Source: Lactobacillus laiwuensis (GTDB taxonomy: Bacteria; Bacillota; Bacilli; Lactobacillales; Lactobacillaceae). From it: a stretch of 64,000 nucleotides of DNA. The stretch is taken from NCBI RefSeq assembly GCF_019972835.1, contig NZ_BPPB01000001.1, forward strand, positions 432,367 through 496,366, read 5' to 3'. The position numbers and the translations under genes were made by a program. The notes beneath the pieces are model-generated. The model was not told where the DNA came from, ran no database searches, and saw only the letters and a list, made by a program, of their open reading frames with translations. Positions 19,428-28,989 of the stretch are shown in pieces (within the stretch, counting starts at the first letter, position 1; the number at the start of each line of letters is the position of its first letter).

Positions 19428-20291
19428 CTAAGTTAAGCCATAAGCTCTTTTTTCACTTGGTGTAAGCGGTCTGCTAAACGCACCTACTTCCAAATCAATT
19501 AAAGTATTTTTCCCCACTTTAGTTTTTATTTTATTATAGTACTTTAATTTACTTTTGAGGGTAGAAACGTTGCCAATAACTACATTTCCGTTTTTCATTA
19601 GAAAAATAACTTGAGACTTTCTCCTTGTGTTGCCACTTAATAATTTTATCTGGCTTTGAAAATTTGCGGGCAAACTATTAAACAAGTGAAGAGTTTCTTG
19701 CAACGACAATTCATGGTTGTATCCCACAAAAACCGGCTTATCAGGGCTTACTTTTGACCACGGAATTACTTGCGTGCCTAGTTTGCCTTGTGAAAGTATC
19801 TTCCGGTATCCCTTGGCATTTTTAACGTAACCAATTGTATGGTATTCGTCAATATTAAGAACTAAATTGTTAAAATTCTTAACATGGACATTTATGTTTT
19901 TTATCTCAGAGTATCTTGAAGACAATTTATGGTCTATGCTGTTCTTATTGAACAGATGGTCAATTACTTTATCACTTGCTTTAATATCAGCTGTTTTCAC
20001 TACTTCCCTTATTGGCAAGTCATTTTCTCCTTTTATTTGAATGCTTTTCACATTTGCCAAAGGAGAAATATAATATCCTAGTCCCAAGATAGCTAAAACG
20101 GAGATGCCAACAACAAGTCCTAGACGTTTAAAGAGCGCAGACTTACGCTCACTATGTAATTTTGATAACGAGGCAGAGACTTTTGCTTTAGCTTTAGACT
20201 TTTTCTTCTGATTAGTTTCGTGGTCTAAATAAGGCGATAGCTTTTCTTTGGGATCAATTTTTGTTACTCGCTTCTTAGTCAACTGCCTCAC
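19428..20291 (-). CDS. divIB: Cell division protein DivIB (FtsQ)
   Basis: A 287-residue bitopic membrane protein of the divisome. It has a basic cytoplasmic N-terminus of about 60 residues, one transmembrane helix (LGLVVGISVLAILGLGYYI, about 57-75) and then an extracellular POTRA domain starting VKSIQIKGENDLPIREVV. The beta domain follows (ILSQGKLGTQVIPWSK through VGNVSTLKSKLKYYNKI). It bridges FtsL and other septal proteins to PBP2x. The gap from murG is 7 bases. It is a typical Gram-positive DivIB. Confidence 0.93.
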   Translation of the reverse strand: MRQLTKKRVTKIDPKEKLSPYLDHETNQKKKSKAKAKVSASLSKLHSERKSALFKRLGLVVGISVLAILGLGYYISPLANVKSIQIKGENDLPIREVVKTADIKASDKVIDHLFNKNSIDHKLSSRYSEIKNINVHVKNFNNLVLNIDEYHTIGYVKNAKGYRKILSQGKLGTQVIPWSKVSPDKPVFVGYNHELSLQETLHLFNSLPANFQSQIKLLSGNTRRKSQVIFLMKNGNVVIGNVSTLKSKLKYYNKIKTKVGKNTLIDLEVGAFSRPLTPSEKRAYGLT

Positions 20292-20298
20292 CTTCTTC

Positions 20299-21405
20299 TT
20301 ACTTAGATAAATCTTGCATTACTTTAATTACTTCATCAGAAGCATCAGGAACGCCTAATTTCTTTGAAGCTTTGCTCATTTCTGTATAATATTTACGGTC
20401 TAAAACGATATGATCAATCGAGGAAATAAAATTATTGATATTAAGGTCGCTTTCTGCAATTACCGTTGCAGCGCCTGCTTTTTCCAAGTCAAGAGCATTT
20501 TTCATTTGATGATTATGAGTAACATTAGGACTGGGAATTAATATGGCGGGAACACCTAAAGCCGTAAATTCCGCAATACTGGTTGCTCCGGATCGCGAAA
20601 CCACACAGATCATTTTAGGCAGAAGTGCAGGCATATCCTTAACATATGGCAAAATCTTAATAGTCTTACCGTAATCTATATTAGCCAGTTTTTCGTGAAT
20701 TTCTTTAAAATAATATGTTCCAGTTACCCAAATTATCTGATACGGTTTTTTTTGCAAACGTGTCAACGACTTAAGCATAATTCGGTTAATGGCTAAAGCT
20801 CCACGAGATCCCCCGAAAACTAATACTGTAGGTATAGTTGGATTTAAATCCCATTTACTTTGCATGTCAACTTTTGCTGATGATAAATTCAATACCTGCT
20901 GAGAACGTGGGTTTCCGGTTTTTATTAATTTTTTCTTCTCAGAAAACTGTTTAGCGGCATCATCAAACGTATAACAAATCTTATTTACATAGTGGCCCAA
21001 AAACTTATTAGCAACCCCAACTACTGAATTCGATTCATGAATCAAAGTTGGTATTTTCATTTTAGCTGCTTCATAAACTACGGCACCACTCACGTAGCCT
21101 CCAGTGCCCATGACAATATCTGGCTTAAAATCACTAATAATTTTTTGTGCCTTTTTAGTAGCTTTAAGAAACAATTTAATTGTAGCAAAATTACTCATTA
21201 TATGTTTACGAGAAAACCCACGCATTTCGATTGTTTTGAAATTCACTCCAGCCGCCGGAACAATTTTTGCCTCCAGGCCATTTTTAGTACCGACAAACAG
21301 AATTTCATCAGTTGTAGCTAAATTGCGCTCTTTTAACCGTTCAATGATAGCCATAATAGGGTAAATATGACCACCGGTTCCTCCACCAGTAAATATTATT
21401 CTCAT
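20299..21405 (-). CDS. murG: UDP-GlcNAc:undecaprenyl-PP-MurNAc-pentapeptide GlcNAc transferase MurG
   Basis: A GT28 glycosyltransferase of 368 residues that converts lipid I to lipid II on the inner face of the membrane. The first Gly-rich loop FTGGGTGGHIYPIMA is at the N-terminus, and VMGTGGYVSGAVVYEAA matches the second. VFGGSRGALAINR starts the C-domain UDP-sugar pocket, and VVSRSGATSIAEFTALGVPAILIPSP is the donor-binding signature. It lies between murD and divIB with one or a few bases of spacing. Confidence 0.97.
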   Translation of the reverse strand: MRIIFTGGGTGGHIYPIMAIIERLKERNLATTDEILFVGTKNGLEAKIVPAAGVNFKTIEMRGFSRKHIMSNFATIKLFLKATKKAQKIISDFKPDIVMGTGGYVSGAVVYEAAKMKIPTLIHESNSVVGVANKFLGHYVNKICYTFDDAAKQFSEKKKLIKTGNPRSQQVLNLSSAKVDMQSKWDLNPTIPTVLVFGGSRGALAINRIMLKSLTRLQKKPYQIIWVTGTYYFKEIHEKLANIDYGKTIKILPYVKDMPALLPKMICVVSRSGATSIAEFTALGVPAILIPSPNVTHNHQMKNALDLEKAGAATVIAESDLNINNFISSIDHIVLDRKYYTEMSKASKKLGVPDASDEVIKVMQDLSK

Positions 21406-21406
21406 T

Positions 21407-22786
21407 TTATTTCGTCTTCAATTCCTTTATAAAGTTAACAAAATAGTCCCCACGTTCTTCAAAGGTCCTAAATTGATCCCATGACGCACAAGCTGGCGAA
21501 AACAACATTACATCACCAGGTTTGGTTAATTCATAAGCTTTCGGCACCGCCTCTTGCAACGTATTTTCAATTAAAATATGTTTAATTCCAGCTTTGCGTG
21601 CTGCATCAGCCAGGAGATAGCGTGTTTGCCCGTACAATACGACTGCTTTAACGTGCTTTTTTAAAAGAGGAATTAAAGAATCAAAAGTAAATCCTCGATC
21701 TAAACCGCCAGCGATCCAGACCTCGGGATCTGCAAAAGCAGGAATTGCAACAGAAGCTGCTTCAATATTTGTAGATTTAGAATCGTTATATATTTTGCGA
21801 CCTTCAAGTGTCATCACGTATTGCAAGCGGTGCTTTGCACCAGCAAAAGTTGTTAAAACAGCTTTAATATCATTGGTATCTGCACCCATTATTTGTGCTA
21901 TTGCACTGGCGACCAAAGCGTTCTGCTGGTTATGGATTCCAGGTAATTTCATGTCAGAAGTCTTCATTATTTTTCCATGCTGATTTTGCAAATAACCATC
22001 AGCAATAAAATAATCAGCAGCTTGATCATTTTCAGAAAAAGTTACGATTTTTGCTCTTGTAACTTTCCTTTCCTTTGTCAAAATATCTTTTTGATCGAAA
22101 TTAGCTAAAAAATACTGTTCTGGGCTCTGCGTTCTAGTAACATTCAGTTTAGCATTAACATAATTAGCAAAAGTTTTGTGATAATCCAAGTGAACATTGT
22201 GGTAAATATCGATGATTGCTGCCACCTTAGGATTAATATCTGTGACACCGAGCAATTGAAAGCTGGAAGTTTCGCAGACTAAAATATCATCCTTAGTCGC
22301 TTTTTCAACCACTTCAGATATAGGCACACCGATGTTTCCCACAGCGTATGCATGATGTCCACTTTTAGCTAAATGATGATCAAGAATTTTCTGAGTCAAC
22401 ATTACCGTAGTGGTTTTTCCATTCGACCCTGTAACGCAAATATAAGGGGCTTCACTAACAGTCAATGCAATTTCTGGTTCAGTAATAATAGGCAGGTTTA
22501 GTTTTTGAGCCTCTTGTACCATCGGATTTTCATAAGGGATGCCGGGATTCTTTACTAAATAATCAAAACTTTCTTGACTTAATAATTCAATTGGACGCCT
22601 GCCGTCAATCACTCGCACGCCCAGTTTTTTCAATTCCTGTGCATTTCGATTTTTACTTAAATCAGCCTGATCATTTAAAGTCAGCTTTGCACCAAGTTTA
22701 AGCAGCAATTTACTAACTGCAAAACCGCTCTTGCCTAGACCTAAAACTAAAATATTTTTGTTCTGATAAGTCTTAATCTGCCTCAT
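21407..22786 (-). CDS. murD: UDP-MurNAc-L-alanine--D-glutamate ligase MurD
   Basis: A 459-residue Mur ligase that adds D-glutamate to UDP-MurNAc-L-Ala. An N-terminal Rossmann-like domain (LVLGLGKSGFAVSKLLLKLG) comes first. The central ATPase P-loop is VTGSNGKTTTVML (about 115-127), and the HNVHLDYHKTF motif with DLD-type Mg ligands follows. The C-terminal ligase domain holds HRLQYV and NDSKSTN. The length is typical. It ends one base before the murG start. Confidence 0.97.
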   Translation of the reverse strand: MRQIKTYQNKNILVLGLGKSGFAVSKLLLKLGAKLTLNDQADLSKNRNAQELKKLGVRVIDGRRPIELLSQESFDYLVKNPGIPYENPMVQEAQKLNLPIITEPEIALTVSEAPYICVTGSNGKTTTVMLTQKILDHHLAKSGHHAYAVGNIGVPISEVVEKATKDDILVCETSSFQLLGVTDINPKVAAIIDIYHNVHLDYHKTFANYVNAKLNVTRTQSPEQYFLANFDQKDILTKERKVTRAKIVTFSENDQAADYFIADGYLQNQHGKIMKTSDMKLPGIHNQQNALVASAIAQIMGADTNDIKAVLTTFAGAKHRLQYVMTLEGRKIYNDSKSTNIEAASVAIPAFADPEVWIAGGLDRGFTFDSLIPLLKKHVKAVVLYGQTRYLLADAARKAGIKHILIENTLQEAVPKAYELTKPGDVMLFSPACASWDQFRTFEERGDYFVNFIKELKTK

Positions 22787-22796
22787 TTGCCTAATT

Positions 22797-23759
22797 TTAT
22801 CCCCATATTATTAAATATAAAAAACTACCAATCAATCCAACTATCCAAAAAATAATATCAACTTTCCATTCAGAATACCCCAGCATTTCAAAATGATGAT
22901 GAATTGGGGTCATTTTGAAAATTCTTTTGCCTGTGGTCTGAAAAGAGATTACTTGCAGAATTACACTTGCAGTTTCACAAACAAACACAATTCCAATTAA
23001 TAAAAGAGACCAAGGTCTGTTTAAAAAGATACTGACAGCAGCCAATCCACCGCCTAATGCCAAAGATCCGGCATCACCCATAAAAATTTTAGCAGGTTTA
23101 TGATTAAAAATAAAAAATGAAATCAGACCACCTATAACACTCATACAAAAGATTAAAACAGCGAAGTTCTTTTGTTTAAGTGCAATATAAGAATAAGTAG
23201 CATAAGCAATAATTGAAAGTCCTGTTGCTAATCCATCTAATCCATCTGACAAATTGACAGCGTTCGAAAAACCAACTAACCAAAAAACTACAAAAACGGT
23301 AAATATAATAGCACTGTTCACAATACCAAAAAATGGTATAAAAAGTTTAAACTGAAAATTATCCGTAGCAGCAATAATGATGATTAAAATAGCAACTAGT
23401 ATTTGTAAGGAAAATTTTTGCCAAGCATGCAGGCCTAGGTTGCGCTTATAGAACAATTTTATACCGTCATCTAAAAAGCCGATTATTCCGTAGCCAAGCA
23501 AACTAATTAGTAAAATCCAAATTAATTTAGAGCTTTCATGTTGCCAGATACTTACCCAAATTGTTGATACCGTAGCTGCTAGAACAAAGACTACTCCACC
23601 CATAGTGGGCGTTCCAGATTTCTTTTCATGCCATTTAGGACCTTCATCACGAATTTCTTGTCCTTCGTGATGTGACCTCATGAAAATAATCATCCAGGGC
23701 AGAATAATCCCAGTCAATGCTAATGAACTTACTAATGCAATAATGCTAATAATCAGCAT
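22797..23759 (-). CDS. mraY: Phospho-MurNAc-pentapeptide transferase MraY
   Basis: An integral membrane enzyme of 320 residues that makes lipid I. About ten hydrophobic helices are present. The catalytic motifs are [16 protein letters not shown] (about residues 95-110), [12 protein letters not shown] (about 170) and the C-terminal PIHHHFE (about 285). The GTPTMGG motif is near residue 49. It is placed between pbp2x and murD as in other lactobacilli. Confidence 0.97.
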   Translation of the reverse strand: MLIISIIALVSSLALTGIILPWMIIFMRSHHEGQEIRDEGPKWHEKKSGTPTMGGVVFVLAATVSTIWVSIWQHESSKLIWILLISLLGYGIIGFLDDGIKLFYKRNLGLHAWQKFSLQILVAILIIIIAATDNFQFKLFIPFFGIVNSAIIFTVFVVFWLVGFSNAVNLSDGLDGLATGLSIIAYATYSYIALKQKNFAVLIFCMSVIGGLISFFIFNHKPAKIFMGDAGSLALGGGLAAVSIFLNRPWSLLLIGIVFVCETASVILQVISFQTTGKRIFKMTPIHHHFEMLGYSEWKVDIIFWIVGLIGSFLYLIIWG

Positions 23760-23766
23760 ACAAATG

Positions 23767-25932
23767 CTACTCCTTTAATTGTATTTTTATTTTTGTCCCT
23801 GATTTAAGGGATTTTCCTGTAGCCAGACTTTGCTTAAAAACTACTCCTGTTCCTTTGATCCGTAATTTAACTCCTGTTAAATCAGCAAACTGATGTAACT
23901 CATCAATAGACCAGCCTTTCATATCAGGACATTTAATACTTCCGCTAGTACGAACGAGCATCAAATTACCTGATCGTTGTTTTTGACCTGCTGAATATGA
24001 CTGCTCAGTTATTTTATCACCCGTACCAATCTTAGCAAGTCGTACCCCAACGCGCTGTGCCATCTTTTCAGCCTCTTTGTAATTTAATCCTTTTAGGTTG
24101 GGCGTTTTAACAACCGTCGAACTGCTTAGACCATTTTTAGACATGAGAATTACTCTATTCATCATTGGTTTGAAAATTGATGAGAGTATTACTTCAGCCG
24201 GTTTACTCATTTTACGAGGCTGTTTGACAGTGATATAAATGCAGTACCGTGGATGCTTAGCAGGAGTGACTCCAACCACTGAAAAGATATAATTATTGTT
24301 ACCCTTAAGATAACCTCCACCTTTAAGATTAGCAATCTGAGCTGTCCCTGTTTTAACTGCAATGCTTTGACCTTTCATTTGGTATGCCGCACCTGTGCCA
24401 ATGCGTTTATTTAAAACTCGACGCATATTTTCAAGCACAGTAGCTGCAGTTTCTTTGGTATAAACGGGTTGACCGACATTTTTAATTTGATAACCAGTGA
24501 TAGTATGATTATTGGCATCCGTAATTTTTTCGACAAATTGCGGTTTTACCATTTGACCATTATTGGCTAGACTGCTAAATGCCTGCATCATTTGCATCAC
24601 ATTGACATCAACACCTTGACCAAAACTGGTAACTGCTTGATCAATAGGAGAATTAAATGCAATCGTTCCTGGTTGTTCACCGGGTAAGGTTACTCCCGTT
24701 TTTTCTCCAATATGAAATTTTTTGAGATACTTTTTCCACGTCTTGGCACCCATTTGCTGCTCAATATGAACAAAGCCAGTATTGCTTGAACGAGGAAAAG
24801 CCTGTGAAAACGGTATACTCCCCCAACCGTGAGGCTGCCAATCGTGAATCACGGATCCATTAACAGAAACAGATCCTGAATTATAGTATTGGTTAGGATG
24901 GTAATTTCCACTATTTACAGATGAGGAAAGCGTTAGAACCTTAAAAACAGAACCCGGTTCATAAGTATCTTGTACCAAAATGTCGCGATATGAGTTTTTT
25001 AGACCCTTTTTAGTTTGTGGATTAAAAGTTGGCCTTTGAGAGGCAGCTAAAACTTTTCCCGATTTGATATCTTCAACGACAGCTGTCATGGAAACAGGAT
25101 TAAACGCATTTTGGACATAGGAGAGCCTGCTTTCAAGATAATCCTGCAGCTGTGAATCAATGGTGAGATAAATATTGTTACCATCGACTGGTGCCTTATA
25201 GGTATGCGTACTATTTGGTGTCTGAAAGTTAGAAGCATCTACTGCTGAAAGCTGATAACCATTTTTCCCAATAAGCACGTCATCATACCAAGCTTCAAGT
25301 CCCATGGTGCCCTCGAGATTCTGCTGCTTGGTTTTTTTGTCATATACTGGTGACGCCATTCCTATCACATGTGAGGCAAAATTACCATTAGGATAAAGCC
25401 GAGACTGAGTTTCAAAGAATTTAATCCCAGGCAAATTCATCTTTTCAATTTTATCTTTTTGCTGTTTAGACAAATTAGAACCTGCAGTACCAAATTGTAC
25501 CTGAAAAACAGGACGAGCAGGATTAAGATATTTTAAAATTTCCCCCGCTTTAAGAGGTAAGACTTGGGCTAGTTTATTAGCAGTTTTATTTTTATTAACA
25601 ACGTATTCAGGTTGATTTTTATAGTTGATTGAAGACTTATCTAAAATAGCATAAATAGTATATAAATGAGAATCCTGAGCAACCGCCAAACCATTGCGAT
25701 CATAAATTGTACCGCGACTAGCTTTTAATACCTGATTACGCATGTATAATTGCTCAGTTTTAGCAGTTAAATTTTGGCCATTAATGGTTTTGGAAATGCC
25801 AATGTATAAAAATCTTCCTATAAATACGAGAAAAACCAAAGCAACAGCTACCTCGAGAAATCTCCCGACTGTAAAACGGTATCCGTGAGCTTTGGAATTA
25901 GAGTTACTTATCTTACTAATATGCTTTTTCAT
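23767..25932 (-). CDS. pbp2X: Penicillin-binding protein 2x (septal transpeptidase) with two PASTA domains
   Basis: A class B PBP of 721 residues with one N-terminal transmembrane helix. An extracellular dimerisation domain (about 60-250) precedes the transpeptidase. The active-site SxxK is in [12 protein letters not shown] (Ser about residue 335), followed by SSN in RSSNTGFVH and KTGT in AVKTGTAQ. Two PASTA domains end the protein (about 600-660 and 660-721). They probably sense or bind peptidoglycan at the septum. Its ATG overlaps the ftsL stop by one base. Confidence 0.95.
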   Translation of the reverse strand: MKKHISKISNSNSKAHGYRFTVGRFLEVAVALVFLVFIGRFLYIGISKTINGQNLTAKTEQLYMRNQVLKASRGTIYDRNGLAVAQDSHLYTIYAILDKSSINYKNQPEYVVNKNKTANKLAQVLPLKAGEILKYLNPARPVFQVQFGTAGSNLSKQQKDKIEKMNLPGIKFFETQSRLYPNGNFASHVIGMASPVYDKKTKQQNLEGTMGLEAWYDDVLIGKNGYQLSAVDASNFQTPNSTHTYKAPVDGNNIYLTIDSQLQDYLESRLSYVQNAFNPVSMTAVVEDIKSGKVLAASQRPTFNPQTKKGLKNSYRDILVQDTYEPGSVFKVLTLSSSVNSGNYHPNQYYNSGSVSVNGSVIHDWQPHGWGSIPFSQAFPRSSNTGFVHIEQQMGAKTWKKYLKKFHIGEKTGVTLPGEQPGTIAFNSPIDQAVTSFGQGVDVNVMQMMQAFSSLANNGQMVKPQFVEKITDANNHTITGYQIKNVGQPVYTKETAATVLENMRRVLNKRIGTGAAYQMKGQSIAVKTGTAQIANLKGGGYLKGNNNYIFSVVGVTPAKHPRYCIYITVKQPRKMSKPAEVILSSIFKPMMNRVILMSKNGLSSSTVVKTPNLKGLNYKEAEKMAQRVGVRLAKIGTGDKITEQSYSAGQKQRSGNLMLVRTSGSIKCPDMKGWSIDELHQFADLTGVKLRIKGTGVVFKQSLATGKSLKSGTKIKIQLKE

Positions 25933-26294
25933 CAGCGTATAGTCCTAATATTTTTCTCATTCAAGGCTAACCCCTTGCTACGTGCAATTTTATTCATGCG
26001 AGAGCTTGAGGTTAACTCACCTAATTCTTGATGCAAATCTCCAACTTGACTTTGCCCTTTTGCAACTGCGCGTTGCACATTGGTAAGTTCATGTTGAGCT
26101 GATGTAGCAGAAATACTGGAAGAAACTAGCATTGTCATTAAGCCAATGGTTATCATCGTTCCCAATACAAGCAAGGACTTTTCAAAGCCGGTCCAAGCAA
26201 CGTTGTGATGATTGAGAACTTGACGTTGTCTCTTCTTTGGATCTCTTTGCTCATTAGGATTAAACTCTACTTTTCTTGCTAAATTATCAGCCAT
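25932..26294 (-). CDS. ftsL: Cell division protein FtsL
   Basis: A bitopic protein of 120 residues from ATG 26292-26294, which is preceded by AGAGGA. A longer upstream reading would run back into rsmH and lacks a ribosome site. The basic cytoplasmic N-terminus is followed by one transmembrane helix (SLLVLGTMITIGLMTMLV, about residues 40-60). A short extracellular coiled coil ends in SKGLALNEKNIRTI. It heterodimerises with DivIC and supports PBP2x. FtsL proteins diverge strongly, so the call rests on topology and position between rsmH and pbp2X. Confidence 0.9.
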   Translation of the reverse strand: MADNLARKVEFNPNEQRDPKKRQRQVLNHHNVAWTGFEKSLLVLGTMITIGLMTMLVSSSISATSAQHELTNVQRAVAKGQSQVGDLHQELGELTSSSRMNKIARSKGLALNEKNIRTIR

Positions 26295-26307
26295 TGCTTT
26301 TTCCTCT

Positions 26308-27255
26308 TTACAATTTTTCTGCGACTCGCAACTTTGCACTGTGTGAGCGATTATTATTCTTAAGCTCTTCAGCTGAGGCAACAATGGGTTTGCGGTTAAC
26401 TAAACGAAGCATTGGCTTCAAGTTGTCAGGAATAACAGGCATTCCCCTGGGAACATCAACTTCAGAGTATTTTTTAAAAATGTTTTTTACAATTTTGTCT
26501 TCATCAGACTGAAAGGTAATTACGCTAATTCGACCACCAGGTTTTAGCAAATGAATCGCTTCTTCAAGTGACTCACTTAAAACATCAAGTTCGTTATTTA
26601 CAGCTACACGCAAAGCCTGAAAGGTCTTTTTTGCTGGGTGCCCACCAGTCCTTCTTGCAAACGCAGGAATTGCTTCCTTGATTATATCAACCAGTTCAAA
26701 TGTTGTTTCAATCGGCTTTTTTTGTCTTTTAAGGACAATTTTATGGGCAATCTGGCGCGAATATTTTTCACCACCAAATTTGTATAAAATATTTGCCAAT
26801 TCTTTTTGGCTTGAGTTATTTACTAGTTGATAGGCATCAAGACTTTGCTCTTGATCCATTCTCATGTCTAACCTTGCATCAAAGCGGTAAGAAAAACCCC
26901 TTTGTGCTTGATCAAATTGTGGCGAGGAAACTCCCAAATCATAGTAAATTCCATCTATACCATTTTGATAACCCAGCTCAACCAGATTCGCTTTTAAATG
27001 GCTAAAATTATCGTGTACCAATTGTAATTTAGGATCAGCATTTTGAACAAGTAAATCAGCAAAGTTTAACTTAGCCGAATTTATTGCATATTCATCTTGA
27101 TCAAAACCAATTAAAGTACCACTAGCAAGTTTGCTCAATAAATATTTTGCATGACCGCCACCGCCAAAAGTCGCGTCTACATAAAGACCACCATTTTTTA
27201 GTTTTAAATTATCGATTGTTTGGTGTAAGAGTACACTGGTGTGTTTGAATTCCAT
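26308..27255 (-). CDS. rsmH: 16S rRNA m4C1402 methyltransferase RsmH
   Basis: A SAM-dependent methyltransferase of 315 residues that N4-methylates C1402 in the 16S rRNA decoding centre. The SAM-binding motif is DATFGGGGHAKYLL (about residues 27-40). IYYDLGVSSPQFDQAQRGFSYRFD is the family signature (about 105-128), and RTGGHPAKKTFQALRVAVN lies in the inserted domain region. It sits 2 bases after mraZ in the usual mraZ-rsmH-ftsL order. Confidence 0.97.
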   Translation of the reverse strand: MEFKHTSVLLHQTIDNLKLKNGGLYVDATFGGGGHAKYLLSKLASGTLIGFDQDEYAINSAKLNFADLLVQNADPKLQLVHDNFSHLKANLVELGYQNGIDGIYYDLGVSSPQFDQAQRGFSYRFDARLDMRMDQEQSLDAYQLVNNSSQKELANILYKFGGEKYSRQIAHKIVLKRQKKPIETTFELVDIIKEAIPAFARRTGGHPAKKTFQALRVAVNNELDVLSESLEEAIHLLKPGGRISVITFQSDEDKIVKNIFKKYSEVDVPRGMPVIPDNLKPMLRLVNRKPIVASAEELKNNNRSHSAKLRVAEKL

Positions 27256-27257
27256 AA

Positions 27258-27689
27258 TTATAGTTCAATATCATCCAAATTTTCTGCAATATCATCATAG
27301 TTTTCATTGGCTTCATCACTAAAGCTTTCCCAACGCTCCTTTGACCAAATTTCAATTCGATCAGAAACTCCTACAATGACACATTCTTTGACAAGGGAAG
27401 CGTGTTTCTTCAACGTTGTGGTCAGATTCACACGACCTTGTTTGTCAAATTCGCATTCCATCGCACCAGAGTAAAACAAACGCGTAAAACTGCGCGCATT
27501 TCTCTTAGTTAATGGAAGTTGTGCTAGTTTAGCTTCAATTTTTTGCCATGCCTCTGTAGTATAGCCAAAAATGCAGCCTTCCATTCCGCGAGTAAATATC
27601 ATTTTGTCACCTATCTGACCACGCAAACGGGCAGGTATAATTAACCGCCCTTTGCTGTCGAGATTGTGATGATATTCACCCATGAACAT
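27258..27689 (-). CDS. mraZ: Transcriptional regulator MraZ
   Basis: A 143-residue protein of two AbrB-like (SpoVT-type) DNA-binding halves. The first reads MGEYHHNLDSKGRLIIPARLR, and the second has CEFDKQGRVNLTTTLKKHASL, each with the DxxGR turn. MraZ forms ring oligomers and controls the dcw cluster by binding spaced direct repeats. Such repeats lie just upstream (27,704-27,742), consistent with autoregulation. The ATG at 27687-27689 is placed 7 bases from AAGGGGG, and an ATG two codons later is less well spaced. Confidence 0.96.
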   Translation of the reverse strand: MFMGEYHHNLDSKGRLIIPARLRGQIGDKMIFTRGMEGCIFGYTTEAWQKIEAKLAQLPLTKRNARSFTRLFYSGAMECEFDKQGRVNLTTTLKKHASLVKECVIVGVSDRIEIWSKERWESFSDEANENYDDIAENLDDIEL

Positions 27690-27703
27690 GGCTTAGCCCC
27701 CTT

Positions 27704-27742
27704 CCACTAAATAATTTACCACAATTCACCACTTCCTACCAC
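27704..27742 (-). promoter_or_regulatory. MraZ-type operator: phased GTGG boxes
   Basis: On the minus strand three GTGG boxes lie exactly 10 bases apart (plus-strand CCAC at 27719, 27729 and 27739). A fourth lies at 27704, 15 bases further. GTGG repeats one helical turn apart upstream of mraZ are the known binding pattern for MraZ. A TTGACT lies just upstream (about 27747-27752), but no well-spaced -10 was found, so the promoter itself is not assigned. Confidence 0.8.
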
Positions 27743-27786
27743 TTTTTAGTCAAAAAAGTTAAATATTTATTTTTTAATGACACAAA

Positions 27787-27823
27787 AAAGAAAAAATCGC
27801 AAACCAATTCAGATTTGCGACCA
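27787..27823 (-). terminator. Terminator between DUF3397 and mraZ
   Basis: The stem TCGCAAA / TTTGCGA (27797-27803 and 27814-27820) has a 10-base loop. It is flanked by a T run on the minus strand (A run at 27787-27796). A T run also follows on the plus strand. It insulates the dcw promoter from DUF3397. Confidence 0.75.
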
Positions 27824-27854
27824 TTTTTTTAAATTTTTTTATTACAAAAATTGA

Positions 27855-28181
27855 TTATATCATTAGAAACAAGAGACCCAGATACCAAAAAATAGTATTT
27901 ACAGTTAAGTAATCCCAGATTTTTCGCAGAGTCTTACTTAAAGAGATATTTTTATTTTTAACCGCGTCAGAAATTGCTATAACTATAACCAGGAAGAAAA
28001 AGACAAAAAAGCCATAAGGCAGAAACTCAGGCCTTTTTTGGTGAACGGTAATTAAATGGCAAGCATATATAAAAAAGAAGGGTAATAAATCATATCCCCT
28101 AAATTGAGCCTTAGGAAACATTTTATTAATAATATATGCTAAAGCAAGACCTAGAACAGGTATCAATATAATTAAAAACAT
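27855..28181 (-). CDS. DUF3397 membrane protein
   Basis: A 108-residue protein with about four hydrophobic helices (residues 1-18, 30-45, 52-70 and 90-108). It begins MFLIILIPVLGLALAYIINK and includes GYDLLPFFFIYACHLI and the RPEFLPYGFF segment. These fit the DUF3397 family, often encoded just ahead of mraZ in lactobacilli. Its role is unknown. A GAGGGATG ribosome site precedes the ATG. Confidence 0.8.
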   Translation of the reverse strand: MFLIILIPVLGLALAYIINKMFPKAQFRGYDLLPFFFIYACHLITVHQKRPEFLPYGFFVFFFLVIVIAISDAVKNKNISLSKTLRKIWDYLTVNTIFWYLGLLFLMI

Positions 28182-28229
28182 TACTTACATCCCTCTATCA
28201 TTTAATATCTATTTTATCTTACTCTGCGA

Positions 28230-28258
28230 TTGAAAAAAACTATTAAGTAGCATAAAAT
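28230..28258 (+). promoter_or_regulatory. Promoter for the DUF4044 peptide
   Basis: TTGAAA (28230-28235) and TAAAAT (28253-28258) are 17 bases apart on the plus strand, about 25 bases before the small ORF. Both are one mismatch from consensus. Confidence 0.65.
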
Positions 28259-28282
28259 ATTGTTCAAGTAGGAGGTCAATCA

Positions 28283-28423
28283 ATGACGCGTAGACATAAG
28301 AAAAAGAGATCTAAATTTCAAAAATTAACAATTGCCATGGCTTGGCTAATGGCAATTATTACTTTAGTGGCAATTGTGATGCAGGTTGTTGGTGCATTAT
28401 CAAGCTTTGGCTTTTTTGAGTAA
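28283..28423 (+). CDS. DUF4044 small membrane peptide
   Basis: A 46-residue peptide. A strongly basic start (MTRRHKKKRSKF) is followed by one transmembrane helix (about residues 16-40) and a short end. The pattern of a Lys-rich head with AMAWLMAIITLVAIVMQ fits the DUF4044 family of lactobacilli. A perfect TAGGAGG ribosome site, its own promoter and a terminator right after the stop mark it as an independent gene. It points against its neighbours. Confidence 0.85.
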   Translation: MTRRHKKKRSKFQKLTIAMAWLMAIITLVAIVMQVVGALSSFGFFE

Positions 28424-28453
28424 AAAACGTGAGATACAAATCTCACGTTTTTT
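28422..28453. terminator. Bidirectional terminator between DUF4044 and mreD
   Basis: An almost perfect inverted repeat (28422-28434 with 28441-28453, 6-base loop) has an A run on the left and a T run on the right. It ends the DUF4044 transcript on the plus strand and mreBCD on the minus strand. Confidence 0.88.
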
Positions 28454-28458
28454 ATTTA

Positions 28459-28989
28459 TTAGCGATAATTGTCTAGGTTAACCATAAAAGGGTAGTTAAG
28501 AACCAAGTTCCACCATAATTTATAGGTAGCACAAACAAAGATAAACACCCAGCACAAAGTTGGCAAAATACTTTGCACTAGCTTCAAGATTCCTATACTT
28601 GATAAGCCTGTCATATTTAAAATTAGCCATGTGTAGACCTCAATTAGAACAGAAGCAATTAAAACTGCCAAAACTTTGGCCCAAAATACTTCTGGTAAAA
28701 ACCGTGCAGATTTTTGCAATAACCAAGAAATTGTCGGCAGGCTAATTGCATAGATGCCTATAATGCCAAAAAAATAAATATCACTAACTATACCTGCACC
28801 TAAAGCCAGCCAAACTTCTTTGTTATTGGTATCATCAAATAATGCAATTAGCATCATACTAACAGGTACTAATAAATTCGCAGCATTACCAATTGAAAAA
28901 AACTGATGCAGGTAAAAAGATAAGCTACCACTGATAGCCAAAGCAACGTATAATGCTAAGACTAGAGTAAATTTCCGCAGTGTCTTCAT
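28459..28989 (-). CDS. mreD: Rod-shape-determining protein MreD
   Basis: A 176-residue integral membrane protein with about five hydrophobic helices and no large soluble part. GIVSDIYFFGIIGIYAISLPTISWLL fits the MreD core pattern. It works with MreC and MreB in the elongation complex. The stop of mreC overlaps its ATG by one base. The sequence is weakly conserved, so the call leans on topology and operon position. Confidence 0.9.
   Translation of the reverse strand: MKTLRKFTLVLALYVALAISGSLSFYLHQFFSIGNAANLLVPVSMMLIALFDDTNNKEVWLALGAGIVSDIYFFGIIGIYAISLPTISWLLQKSARFLPEVFWAKVLAVLIASVLIEVYTWLILNMTGLSSIGILKLVQSILPTLCWVFIFVCATYKLWWNLVLNYPFMVNLDNYR

Noticed and set aside
27747..27752. TTGACT as -35 of a full mraZ promoter
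   Set aside because: No acceptable -10 lies at 16-18 bases, so only the operator was called.
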